From Pseudomonadota bacterium (GTDB taxonomy: Bacteria > Myxococcota > Myxococcia > Myxococcales > Myxococcaceae): DNA of 64,000 nucleotides. The DNA lies in the NCBI GenBank assembly GCA_023426545.1, contig JAFAAN010000175.1:163390-227389 (forward strand). The letters run 5' to 3'. The translations under genes and the position numbers were made by a program. Of the stretch, positions 1-8,384 are shown in pieces. Below the pieces are notes generated by a model. That model was not told where the DNA came from and searched no databases. It was given only the letters and a program-made list of their open reading frames with translations. Each line of letters opens with the position of its first letter. The first letter of the stretch is position 1.

Positions 1-1825
1 TGAGCACGCCCAGCGCCGCCACCACCTGCTCCCAGCCCTTCTCCATCACCACCGCGACGATGCGGTTGGGCGCGGCGCCCCGCTCGCGCAACGCGTGTCC
101 CATCCGGCTGGCGCGGCGTGCCAGCTCTCCGTAGCTCAGCGAGACGCTCGACGTGGCCAGCGCCAGGGCATCCGGGCGCGCGGCGGCGTTCCGGAAGAAG
201 CCCGTGTGGAGCAGCTCCCCGCTCAGCGGACGCGCCGTGTCGTTGACGCGGGCGAGCAGCTCGACCTGCCGGGCGGGCCGCGTGTCCAGCCCGGGCACAT
301 CCCACGCCGCGTCGTCCTCCGCCAGGCGCCTGAGCAGCGCGCAGAAGCTGGAGAACATGTCGTCAATCATCCCGGGCGGGAACAGCTCCTCCGCCACGTC
401 CCAGTTCAGGAAGACGCCGCCACGCTGGTAGACGATCTGGAGATCGATCCACACCTGCGGCGTCTGCGTCAGGGCCTCGATGAGGTCCCCGAACTGCTCG
501 GCCAGGAAGTCCACCCAGTGCGAGTCCCGGCTCTTGGAGTGAGACGCGAAGCTCGTCATCACCACCGGCATGATGGCGCCAGCGATCCGGCCCTGTGCCC
601 GGAACAGCTCGCGCAGCAGCTCCACGCCGCTGACGTCGCGATGCTCCAGCGCGAGGAAGAGCTGGTCCCGGATGGCCAGCGCCCGCTCGGTGAAGGTGCG
701 CTCCGGCCGGTGGTCCACCTCGATCAATGTGAAGCTGGCGAAGGTCCCGACAATCTCGTTGACCTGCGGGTGCAGCGGCAGCCGGTTGAAGTGCGGCACG
801 TTGAGCGTGAAGCGCGGGCTGCGGCTCCAACGCGCCATGGTCTCCGCATACGCCGCCAGCAGGAGCTCCGGCTCCGTCAGCTTCCGCGCGCGGGCCCGCT
901 GCTTGAGCGGCTGCCAGATGTCGGGCCCCAGCCGCTCGAAGACGCGGCCGAAGCGAGGACGGCGGAGGGACGCCGGGTCCCGCTCCAGCGGCAGGTCGGG
1001 CGCGGGCGGCAGATGTGGCAGGCGCGAGCGCCAGTACGCCAGCGAGCGGGCATGGCGAGCGCCCCGGGCGTCCTGCACCGCCAGCGCGTAGTCCCGGAAC
1101 GACAGGTCGAGGCGCGGCAGCGTGGGGGCAGCCCCCAGGTGATTGTAGAAGTGGACCAGCTCCCGGTAGAGAATCTGGAAGCTGTAGCCATCGATGAAGG
1201 TCCCATCCATGCTCATGAAGAGCCGGGACCGGCCGCCGTCGAGCAGGCACACGCGAAGCTCGAACAGGGGCCACTGGTCGAGCGCCAGCACCTGCTGGGA
1301 CAGCCGCTCGCGGATGGCCCCGAACCGGGCCTCCGTCTCCTCGGGCCCCCGGCCGCGCAGGTCCTCCACGGGCAGCGCGTAGTGGGGAACGCTGGGGAGG
1401 ATGCGCTGCTGGAAGCCCGGGAGCGCGACCACGCGGAGCATCTCATGGCGGGCGACGAGCAGGTTCCAGGCCTCCTCGAAGCGCGCCACGTCGAGCGCGT
1501 GGCAGTCGATCTCGTTGTACGCGTGCATCGCCGCGTTCATCTCGAGCTCGGCCTGCCGGCCCACGCTGTAGGCCTGCTGGATCTCCGTCATCGGGAACGG
1601 CTCGTGCCGTTCCTCGGGACGAGGGGTGATCTGCGGCAGCGTCTCCGCCTGGGGCGCGCCCTGCTCGGACAGCAACGCCAGCAGCGCGGCCTTGTTCGCC
1701 ACGAGCTGCTCGCGCAGCGCGCCCGGAATCTCGCCCGTGGAGGACTCGACGGCCAGGCGGTCTCCCTCGACGGACAGCTTGATACCGTGCCCGGCCAGGG
1801 CCTGAAGAAGCTCACTCAATGTCAT
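1..1825 (-). CDS. NRPS, N-terminal part: TubC docking, heterocyclisation (Cy), start of adenylation domain
   Basis: The first 608 residues of a non-ribosomal peptide synthetase; the gene continues past the left edge. Residues 1-50 (MTLSELLQALAGHGIKL...) look like a TubC-type beta-alpha docking domain. Residues about 70-490 are a condensation-superfamily domain opening with PFPMTEIQQAYSVGR, typical of heterocyclisation domains, and with DGTFID at 207-212, the DxxxxD motif that replaces HHxxxDG in Cy domains. From about residue 500 the start of an adenylation domain is visible (LSYGELARRASRMGHALRERG). Cy domains condense and cyclise Cys, Ser or Thr to azolines, so one of these is the likely substrate; the selectivity pocket is outside the window. 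The start codon overlaps the stop of the upstream PKS gene (ATGA), indicating translational coupling. Family assignment is firm; the ring type is inference. Confidence 0.93.
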   Translation of the reverse strand, partial: MTLSELLQALAGHGIKLSVEGDRLAVESSTGEIPGALREQLVANKAALLALLSEQGAPQAETLPQITPRPEERHEPFPMTEIQQAYSVGRQAELEMNAAMHAYNEIDCHALDVARFEEAWNLLVARHEMLRVVALPGFQQRILPSVPHYALPVEDLRGRGPEETEARFGAIRERLSQQVLALDQWPLFELRVCLLDGGRSRLFMSMDGTFIDGYSFQILYRELVHFYNHLGAAPTLPRLDLSFRDYALAVQDARGARHARSLAYWRSRLPHLPPAPDLPLERDPASLRRPRFGRVFERLGPDIWQPLKQRARARKLTEPELLLAAYAETMARWSRSPRFTLNVPHFNRLPLHPQVNEIVGTFASFTLIEVDHRPERTFTERALAIRDQLFLALEHRDVSGVELLRELFRAQGRIAGAIMPVVMTSFASHSKSRDSHWVDFLAEQFGDLIEALTQTPQVWIDLQIVYQRGGVFLNWDVAEELFPPGMIDDMFSSFCALLRRLAEDDAAWDVPGLDTRPARQVELLARVNDTARPLSGELLHTGFFRNAAARPDALALATSSVSLSYGELARRASRMGHALRERGAAPNRIVAVVMEKGWEQVVAALGVL

Positions 1826-4800
1826 AGCAGAACCCGCTTCGAATCACCGCGCTCCGAGGCGACGGCGCTGAGCACACTGGCGACCGCGAGCTTCTCGAGA
1901 AGCTCAGCCGTCACCTGCTCGATGGAACGTTCGTCGATGAAACTCTTGATGGGCAGGCTCACGTCGAGCTCGCCCAGCACCATCTCCCGCAGCTCGATCG
2001 CCATGATCGAGTCGAACCCCAGCGCGTCGAACGTGTCGGAGGGCGACAGCTTCGCGGCCGGAATCTTGCCGACCTCGCAGACCATCTCCTTCAGCCGTGC
2101 CACCAGGGCATCACGCCGCGCGGCACCATCGAGCGCGAGCAGCACGTCCCGCAGCTTGCGCGGCGCCGCCTCCACGGGCTGCACGCCACCTGTAGCCAGG
2201 ACGCCGCGGAACAGCGAGGACGCCGCGATGGAGGAGTGGCTCGCGCCCCAGCGCTCCACATCGAAGCGAGCGATGCCTCGGGTGATGGGGTTCTCCGGGA
2301 GCACGCGCGCCATCGCCGCCAGGGCCTCGTCCACGGACATGGGCGCCATGCCCTGCCCCGCGAGCCGCGCTCCCCGCCGGGCGTCCGCCGCGGCCATTCC
2401 GACCTCGCCCCAGCTTCCCCAGTTGAGGCTGACGGCCGGCAGACCCCGCGCGCGCCGGTAGTGCGCCAGGGCATCGAGGAACGCGTTGGCCGCGGCGTAG
2501 CTGGCCTGCCCCGGAGAGCCCACCAGCGACGCCGTCGAGGAGAAGAGGACGAACTGCTCGACGGTGGCGTCCGTGGCCAGGGCGTGGAGGTTCCAGGCCC
2601 CTTCCACCTTGGGCCCCATGACCGTCTCGAAGTCCCGCGACTCCCATTGCAACAACGAGCTGTCGGCCAGGACACCCGCGCTGTGGAAGACGCCGCCCAG
2701 GGGCGCGCCCCCACGGCGGACGGATTCCAGCATCTCCGCCACCTCGTCCGCGCGGCTCACGTCGACGCGGAAGGTGTCGACGCGGGCCCCTGCCGCCCGC
2801 AGCGGAGCCAGCGCCTGCCGCGCCTCGTCTGTCTCCCCCCTCCTGCCGCACAGCACGAGGTGACGCGCGCCCTGGGCCACCAGCCAGGAGGCCAGCCGGA
2901 GCCCGATGCCTCCGAGCCCACCGGTAATCAGGTACGTGCGGTCGGCCCGAGGCCGGAACGCACTGGCTTCCGGCGGCACCGTGAGCGCCTGGGTGAAGGC
3001 CGGCGTCAACCGGCGCGCGCCACGCAGCACCACCTCGTCATCGTCCGAGTCGGGCGATCCCGGGCGCACAAGCTCCGCCACCAGCGCGCCGAGCGACGCC
3101 GGCTCGGCATCGATTCGCTTGCAGGCCAGCTCCGGGTGCTCATAGGCGAGGACGCGCCCGAGCCCCCAGAGTGGCGCGCCCGAAAGCGACACCGGCCCCT
3201 GCTCGTCCGCGGCGGCCTGCGCCCCTTGAGTGATGAGGAACAGCCGGGGCGGTGGTGCCACCGCCATCCGCGCCAGGGACTTCACGAGGGACGTCGCCGC
3301 CATGACCTCTCGCAGAACCGACGCGCGCAGACCTTCCAGCGTCTCGGGATGTTCCCTGGCGGCCAGGAAGACGACACCCCGGAGCGGCATGGACGCGCGC
3401 AGCACCTCATCCAACGGGGAGTCCGCGCGGACCACGCGCACCGTGCCACCGGAGGTCGTCAGCGCCGCCCCAAGCTCGCCAGCGGTGTCCGGCACCTCGC
3501 TCACGATGAGCCAGTTCCCACCCGCCTGGACCGGCTCCTGACTCACCGTCTGCTCGGTCCACGTGAGCCCGCAGAAGAGTCCGTCCACGGACGGCGGCGG
3601 CGCGGGCTCCGGGCGGGCCTTCGCGTCAACGTTGGCCTCCACACGCGCGGGGGCGTGTTCCCCGTCCCACCAGAAGCGCTCGCGCTGCCAGGGGTACGTC
3701 GGCACCACCGTCTTCCGCGCCCCGGCATAGAGCCCATCGAACCGGACAGCCACGCCCTCGGCGTAGAGGCGAGAGATGGCCCGCAGCACGCCCAGCCAGG
3801 CGTCACCGTCCACAGCGCCGGAGCGAAGGACGCGCCCCGTGTCACCGCGACGCCGTGCCGCTGCCTCCAGCGCCTCACCGAGCGCTGCATCACCAGAGAC
3901 CTGGAGCACGACCGCAGCGCTCCGCGTCCCGAGAGACGCCAGCGCCAGCACGAGCTCGCTGGCACCTGCACCGGGCTGCTCCAGGGCTTCGACCGGCAGC
4001 GCGGCGCCCGCGTCCACCCAAGCCTTCGCCGCCAGGGAGAAGAACGCGCACTTCGCGGCCTGTGGCCGTACAGGTGTCGTCGTCGGAAGCCGCAGGCTCA
4101 GCCGGAGCGCGTCTTCCTCCGAGATCATCCCCGCGACGACGGCAGCGGACAGCGCCCCCGTTCCGGCACCAGCGACTCCCGTGGGCGCGAGGCCACACGT
4201 GCGCCAGAGCCACGCCAGCGCCACCTGGAACACGAGGAGGGCACCCGCCCGCCGCTCATCGACGGTGACCGTCCCCCCCTGCTCCACCTGCTCGATGACG
4301 GACCACCCCGCCAACTGCCGGAGGGTGGCGTCCAGTTTCTCCGCGTGGCCGCGGAAGGCGCCATGCCCCAGCAGCTCCCGGAAGCGTCCGTCCAGGTCGG
4401 GCTCCGAGTCACCGAAGACGAGCACCGCCTCGTTGAGGGCGTCCCCCTTCGACTGCCCCCGGAGGACGGCCTCCGTCGTGCGCCCCTCCGCGACGGCCTG
4501 GAGGGCCTCCACGAGCGCCTCGGGCGTGCGCGCGACCAGCGCGGCGCGGTGTTCAAGATGCGAGCGGCCCGCGCCCGCCGTGAAGCAGGCATCCCGGAGC
4601 CACGCCCCGGGCCGCCCGGTCAACTGCTTCGACCACGCGCTCGCCAACGCGCGCAGCGCGGGCTCGTTACGAGCAGAGAGCGGCAACACGTAGGGCCCCG
4701 CCTCCATGGCGGCCTCCCGGGGCTCCGCGTAGGCTTCGACGAGCGCGTGCGCGTTCACCCCGCTCATCCCGAACGAGCTCACGGCGACGCGATGCGGCCC

Positions 4801-6093
4801 CTCCCTGGACGGCAGGGGCCTCCGCTCCCGGGGGACGTCGAGACCGGAGCCCGCCCAGGTGAACTCGGGCGTCGGGTGCTCGAAGTTGATGGACGGCGGA
4901 ACCTCTCCGGCCTGGAGCACCAGCACCGCCTTGATGAGCCCCGCGACGCCGGCCGCCGCCTCCGTATGGCCGATGTTCGGCTTCACGGACCCCACCCACA
5001 GCGGGCGCTCCGCGGGCCGGGAGTCGCCGTAGACGCGCGCCACGCCATCGAGCTCGATGGGGTCCCCCAGGCGCGTCCCCGTCCCGTGCGCCTCCAGGTA
5101 GTCCACCTGCCCCGGCTCGATGCCGGCGCGATGGAGGACGCGGCGGTAGAGCGACTCCTGCGCGCGGACGTTCGGCACGGTGAGGCCACCGCTCGCGCCG
5201 TCGTGGTTCATGCCCGTTCCGCGCAAGGTCGCGAGGATGCGATCCCCATCGCGGATGGCATCCCGGAGCCGCTTCAGGATGACGACGCCACACCCCTCGC
5301 CCTGCACCATGCCGTCCGCGTCCCGGTCGAACGTGCGGCAGCGGCTGCTCGGGGACAGCGCCCCCGCCTTGGCCAGGAAGACGCTGAGGTGAGGCGAGAG
5401 GATGAGCTTCACCCCACCCGCGATGGCGAGCGTCGACTCCTCCGTCCGCAGGCTCTGACATGCCAGGTGCACGGCGGCCAGCGAGGACGAGCACGCGGTG
5501 TCCACCGCCATGCTGGGCCCTTCGAGCCCGAGCAGGTACGACAGCCGGCCCGCCACGTAGCTGGAGTCCACCCCCGTGGAGTAGTGGGCGGTCACCTGCT
5601 CCAGCCCGCCCCCCGTCACGAACGCATAGTCCTTCGCATGGACACCGGCGAACACTCCGGTGCGCGTTCCCGCGAGCTGGCGCGGAGGAATCCCGGCGTT
5701 CTCCAGGGCCTCCCAGCTCACCTCCAGGAAGAAGCGCTGCTGCGGGTCCATACCCTCCGCCTCGCGGCGTGAGATCTGGAAGAAGTCGGCGTCGAAGCGG
5801 TCGACGCCGTCGACGAAGGCGGCTCGCCGAGATGGGTCCGCGTCATGGAGCGCCTCAAGCGCCCGGCGGTCCGAGGGAATCTCCGTCAGCGCCTCCCCGC
5901 CGCTCCACAGCAACTCCCGGAACGCCTCCGGACTGTTGGCGCCTCCCGGGAACCGGCAGGCCATGCCGATGATGGCAATCGCCTCGCGCTCACCCTGCGC
6001 GGTCGCGGCCAGCTTCTTCTGGAGCTTCTCGATGGTCAGCAGTGCCTGCTGAAGAGGGGTCAGCTCCGCCACGACTCCATCCTTCCGACTCAT
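1822..6093 (-). CDS. Type I PKS module: KS - degenerate AT - KR - ACP
   Basis: Modular polyketide synthase, 1423 residues. A short N-terminal coiled coil (docking) precedes an intact ketosynthase with DTACSSS, EAHGTGT and KPNIGH. About residues 490-800 align with an acyltransferase and its C-terminal linker (RAGALLVFQVALAWLWRTCG... and PTYPWQRERFWW), but the catalytic GHSxG is GAGTG (plus-strand 4156-4170, about residues 642-646), so both His and nucleophilic Ser are lost. A ketoreductase follows (TYLITGGLGGIGLRLA; SYAAANAFLDAL), with LAD where B-type KRs have LDD and no A-type Trp. The ACP has the phosphopantetheine Ser in DALGFDSIMAIEL. No dehydratase, enoylreductase or thioesterase is seen. 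I chose the ATG at 6093 because it overlaps the upstream stop (TGATG); GTG at 6096 is possible. Malonyl units would have to be loaded in trans. Confidence 0.93.
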   Translation of the reverse strand: MSRKDGVVAELTPLQQALLTIEKLQKKLAATAQGEREAIAIIGMACRFPGGANSPEAFRELLWSGGEALTEIPSDRRALEALHDADPSRRAAFVDGVDRFDADFFQISRREAEGMDPQQRFFLEVSWEALENAGIPPRQLAGTRTGVFAGVHAKDYAFVTGGGLEQVTAHYSTGVDSSYVAGRLSYLLGLEGPSMAVDTACSSSLAAVHLACQSLRTEESTLAIAGGVKLILSPHLSVFLAKAGALSPSSRCRTFDRDADGMVQGEGCGVVILKRLRDAIRDGDRILATLRGTGMNHDGASGGLTVPNVRAQESLYRRVLHRAGIEPGQVDYLEAHGTGTRLGDPIELDGVARVYGDSRPAERPLWVGSVKPNIGHTEAAAGVAGLIKAVLVLQAGEVPPSINFEHPTPEFTWAGSGLDVPRERRPLPSREGPHRVAVSSFGMSGVNAHALVEAYAEPREAAMEAGPYVLPLSARNEPALRALASAWSKQLTGRPGAWLRDACFTAGAGRSHLEHRAALVARTPEALVEALQAVAEGRTTEAVLRGQSKGDALNEAVLVFGDSEPDLDGRFRELLGHGAFRGHAEKLDATLRQLAGWSVIEQVEQGGTVTVDERRAGALLVFQVALAWLWRTCGLAPTGVAGAGTGALSAAVVAGMISEEDALRLSLRLPTTTPVRPQAAKCAFFSLAAKAWVDAGAALPVEALEQPGAGASELVLALASLGTRSAAVVLQVSGDAALGEALEAAARRRGDTGRVLRSGAVDGDAWLGVLRAISRLYAEGVAVRFDGLYAGARKTVVPTYPWQRERFWWDGEHAPARVEANVDAKARPEPAPPPSVDGLFCGLTWTEQTVSQEPVQAGGNWLIVSEVPDTAGELGAALTTSGGTVRVVRADSPLDEVLRASMPLRGVVFLAAREHPETLEGLRASVLREVMAATSLVKSLARMAVAPPPRLFLITQGAQAAADEQGPVSLSGAPLWGLGRVLAYEHPELACKRIDAEPASLGALVAELVRPGSPDSDDDEVVLRGARRLTPAFTQALTVPPEASAFRPRADRTYLITGGLGGIGLRLASWLVAQGARHLVLCGRRGETDEARQALAPLRAAGARVDTFRVDVSRADEVAEMLESVRRGGAPLGGVFHSAGVLADSSLLQWESRDFETVMGPKVEGAWNLHALATDATVEQFVLFSSTASLVGSPGQASYAAANAFLDALAHYRRARGLPAVSLNWGSWGEVGMAAADARRGARLAGQGMAPMSVDEALAAMARVLPENPITRGIARFDVERWGASHSSIAASSLFRGVLATGGVQPVEAAPRKLRDVLLALDGAARRDALVARLKEMVCEVGKIPAAKLSPSDTFDALGFDSIMAIELREMVLGELDVSLPIKSFIDERSIEQVTAELLEKLAVASVLSAVASERGDSKRVLL

Positions 6094-8372
6094 CACGCGA
6101 CCTCGAGATTGAGTTCCGCCAGCGCCCGGGCAATCTGCTCGCGCGCTTCTTCCTCGGAGAGCTGGACAACGCGCTCCACCAGGCGCTGCTCGTCCTCGTC
6201 GACCGTGCTCGCGGCACCGGCCGGCGGCGGGCGGCTCCCATCACGCGCCTCCATCAGCGACAGCAGCCGCTTCGCCAGCGGCTCCAGGCGAGGCAGCTCG
6301 AAGAGGAGCGTGGTCGAGAGCGGCAGCTCCAGCGCCCGGGAGAGCCGCTCCTTCAACTGCGTGGCGCCGATGGAGTTGAGGCCAAGCTCGAAGAAGGTTC
6401 GTCCCTGGACGTCGAGCGCAGCCGGGTCCACCTCCAGCACCTCCGCGAGGTGCCCGCGCAGGAACGCCCGCATCTGCGCCTCTCCACGAATCACGGGCAC
6501 GGCGCGGGCATCGCCCGCCGTCCGCGCCGCGGCCTGGAGCAATGCGGCGGCATCCGGGCGCGGGGCCATGGGCGGGCGGCAGACCTCCTCGGGAGAGAGC
6601 CACTCGGGCCACAGGCGCTGACGCTGGAAGGGATACCCGGGGAGGCTCACGCAGCGCCCGTCCCGCACCGGGAGCCCGTCCCGGGACAGCTCCCCTCCCT
6701 CGACGAAGGCTCGCGCCGCCGCCACCCAGCGCTCCGGCAGGCCCCCCTGCGCGAGGACTGTGTCCTCGGGCGAACGCGCGAGCGCGTCCAGGCGCTCCAC
6801 CACCCCATCACGGCGCTCGGCGATGACCACCGCTCGGTAACGGTGGTGCTGCCGCTTGAACGCGGCCGTGAAGCAGATGTCATCCAGCGACGCCTCGGGC
6901 GCCGTGGCGAGGAAGTCCCGCAGCTGGAGCGCACGCTGACGGAGTGCCTCCCGGGTGAGCCCCGAGAGCACCAGGACGTGACCCGGAACATCCTCCGTCT
7001 GGCGCTCCACGGGCGCACACGCAGGGGCAGCCTCCAGGACGACGAAGCCATTGGCGCCGCCCAGGGAGGTGGACACGATGCCTGCCCGGGGAAGCGCCCC
7101 CGCGCCGCGCTCTGGCCAGGGCTCCCGTTCCGACTGGATGCGCAGGCCCAGCTGCTCGAACGCAATCAACGGGTTGGGCGCGTCCACGTGAATCGTCGCC
7201 GGCAAGGTGCGGTGGTGCAGGGACAGACACACCTTGATGAACTGCGCGATGCCCGCGGCCGCCCCCAGGTAGCCCAGGTTGTTGCTGATGGCGCCGAGAC
7301 GACACGGGAACGTCCGCTGTGTCCCGAGCGCCGCGCCAATCGCATCCGCCTCGGCAGCGTCCCCCTTCAGGAAGGACGAGCCGTGCAGCTCGATGTAGTC
7401 GAGGCTGGAAGCCTCCACCCCGCCGTGCTCGCATGCCTGACGGATGACGTCCGCCTGCGCCGAGGCGCTCGGGGCCATGATCCACTCATTGCGGCCATTG
7501 TGGTTGACCGCGCTGCCGCGAATCACCGCGTACACGCGGTCTCTGGCATCGACCTGGGACAAGCGCTTGAGCACCACCACGCCCGCCCCCTCGCCGCGCA
7601 CATAGCCGTCAGCCTGCGCATCCAGCGTCCGGCACTGGCCCCGCTCCGAGAACACGCCCGCCTGCGACAGCATGATGCTGCTGTCCGGCGACAGCATCAA
7701 CTCCACCCCGCCCGCCAGGGCCAGCTCCACCTCGCCCAGCATCAGGCTGCGGCAGGCCTCGTGAAGCGCGACCGTCGACGAGGCACACCCCACGCTCGAC
7801 ACGGTGCTGGGCCCCCGGAGGTCGAACGCATAGGACAGTCGATTGGCGGCGAACGAAGCGGTCGTCCCGAGGACGGCATAGCCATCCAGCGCCGACCAGT
7901 CCCGGACCAGCATCCGCTGGAAGTCGCTGAAGTTGACGCCCATGAAGACACCAGCCCGGCTCCCTCGAAGCGACTCGAAGGGAAGGCCCGCGTCCTCCAG
8001 GGCGTTCCACGCGCACTCGAACAGCAGGCGGTGCTGGGGATCCATCTGACGCAGCTCTCGCTTGGAGAGCCGGAAGGCCGTGGGGTCCGCGGACTCCACA
8101 TCCTCGATCAGACCCGCGCGGCGGTTGCGAATCCTTCCCGGCTGGTCCAGGGCGGGGTCATAGAGAGACTCCAGCGGCCAGCGCCCGGGCGGAATCTCCC
8201 CTGTCGCATCAACCCCATCACACAGCATCCGCCAAAGCGCATCGGGGCTGTCTGACATGGGGAAACGCAGCCCCAGGCCAATGACAGCAATGGGCTCGCA
8301 CCACATTGGGACACAGCTCCGCTGACGGCCTGAAAGCCGATCAGAGTCTTCGTTTGTTTGAACTTCAATCAT
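6093..8372 (-). CDS. AT-less PKS protein with atypical KS: KS - linker - ACP
   Basis: A 759-residue PKS protein with one ketosynthase (about residues 25-440), a linker and a C-terminal carrier protein (FFELGLNSIGATQLKERL). The KS keeps a Cys (GCASST, C196) but the two His motifs are altered: EAHGTGT reads ELHGSSF (H330 kept, following Thr lost) and KPNIGH reads SNNLGY (Tyr368 for His). Loss of that His predicts a non-elongating, transacylating KS. Between KS and ACP the normal pre-AT linker (LSGLTREAL...CFTAAFKRQHHRYRA) joins directly to a post-AT linker (LPGYPFQRQRLW) with no AT between, so the AT seems to have been excised from a cis-AT ancestor. The ATG at 8372 follows the monooxygenase stop by 12 nt; a TTG at 8378 is an alternative. 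It may pass the pyrrole starter to the next module. Confidence 0.9.
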   Translation of the reverse strand: MIEVQTNEDSDRLSGRQRSCVPMWCEPIAVIGLGLRFPMSDSPDALWRMLCDGVDATGEIPPGRWPLESLYDPALDQPGRIRNRRAGLIEDVESADPTAFRLSKRELRQMDPQHRLLFECAWNALEDAGLPFESLRGSRAGVFMGVNFSDFQRMLVRDWSALDGYAVLGTTASFAANRLSYAFDLRGPSTVSSVGCASSTVALHEACRSLMLGEVELALAGGVELMLSPDSSIMLSQAGVFSERGQCRTLDAQADGYVRGEGAGVVVLKRLSQVDARDRVYAVIRGSAVNHNGRNEWIMAPSASAQADVIRQACEHGGVEASSLDYIELHGSSFLKGDAAEADAIGAALGTQRTFPCRLGAISNNLGYLGAAAGIAQFIKVCLSLHHRTLPATIHVDAPNPLIAFEQLGLRIQSEREPWPERGAGALPRAGIVSTSLGGANGFVVLEAAPACAPVERQTEDVPGHVLVLSGLTREALRQRALQLRDFLATAPEASLDDICFTAAFKRQHHRYRAVVIAERRDGVVERLDALARSPEDTVLAQGGLPERWVAAARAFVEGGELSRDGLPVRDGRCVSLPGYPFQRQRLWPEWLSPEEVCRPPMAPRPDAAALLQAAARTAGDARAVPVIRGEAQMRAFLRGHLAEVLEVDPAALDVQGRTFFELGLNSIGATQLKERLSRALELPLSTTLLFELPRLEPLAKRLLSLMEARDGSRPPPAGAASTVDEDEQRLVERVVQLSEEEAREQIARALAELNLEVA

Positions 8373-8384
8373 GACCAACGAACA

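Noticed and set aside
2236..5772. Long plus-strand open frame opposite the PKS gene
   Set aside because: It is an antisense shadow of a high-GC gene; the product is a low-complexity Arg/Pro/Gly-rich text with no domain.
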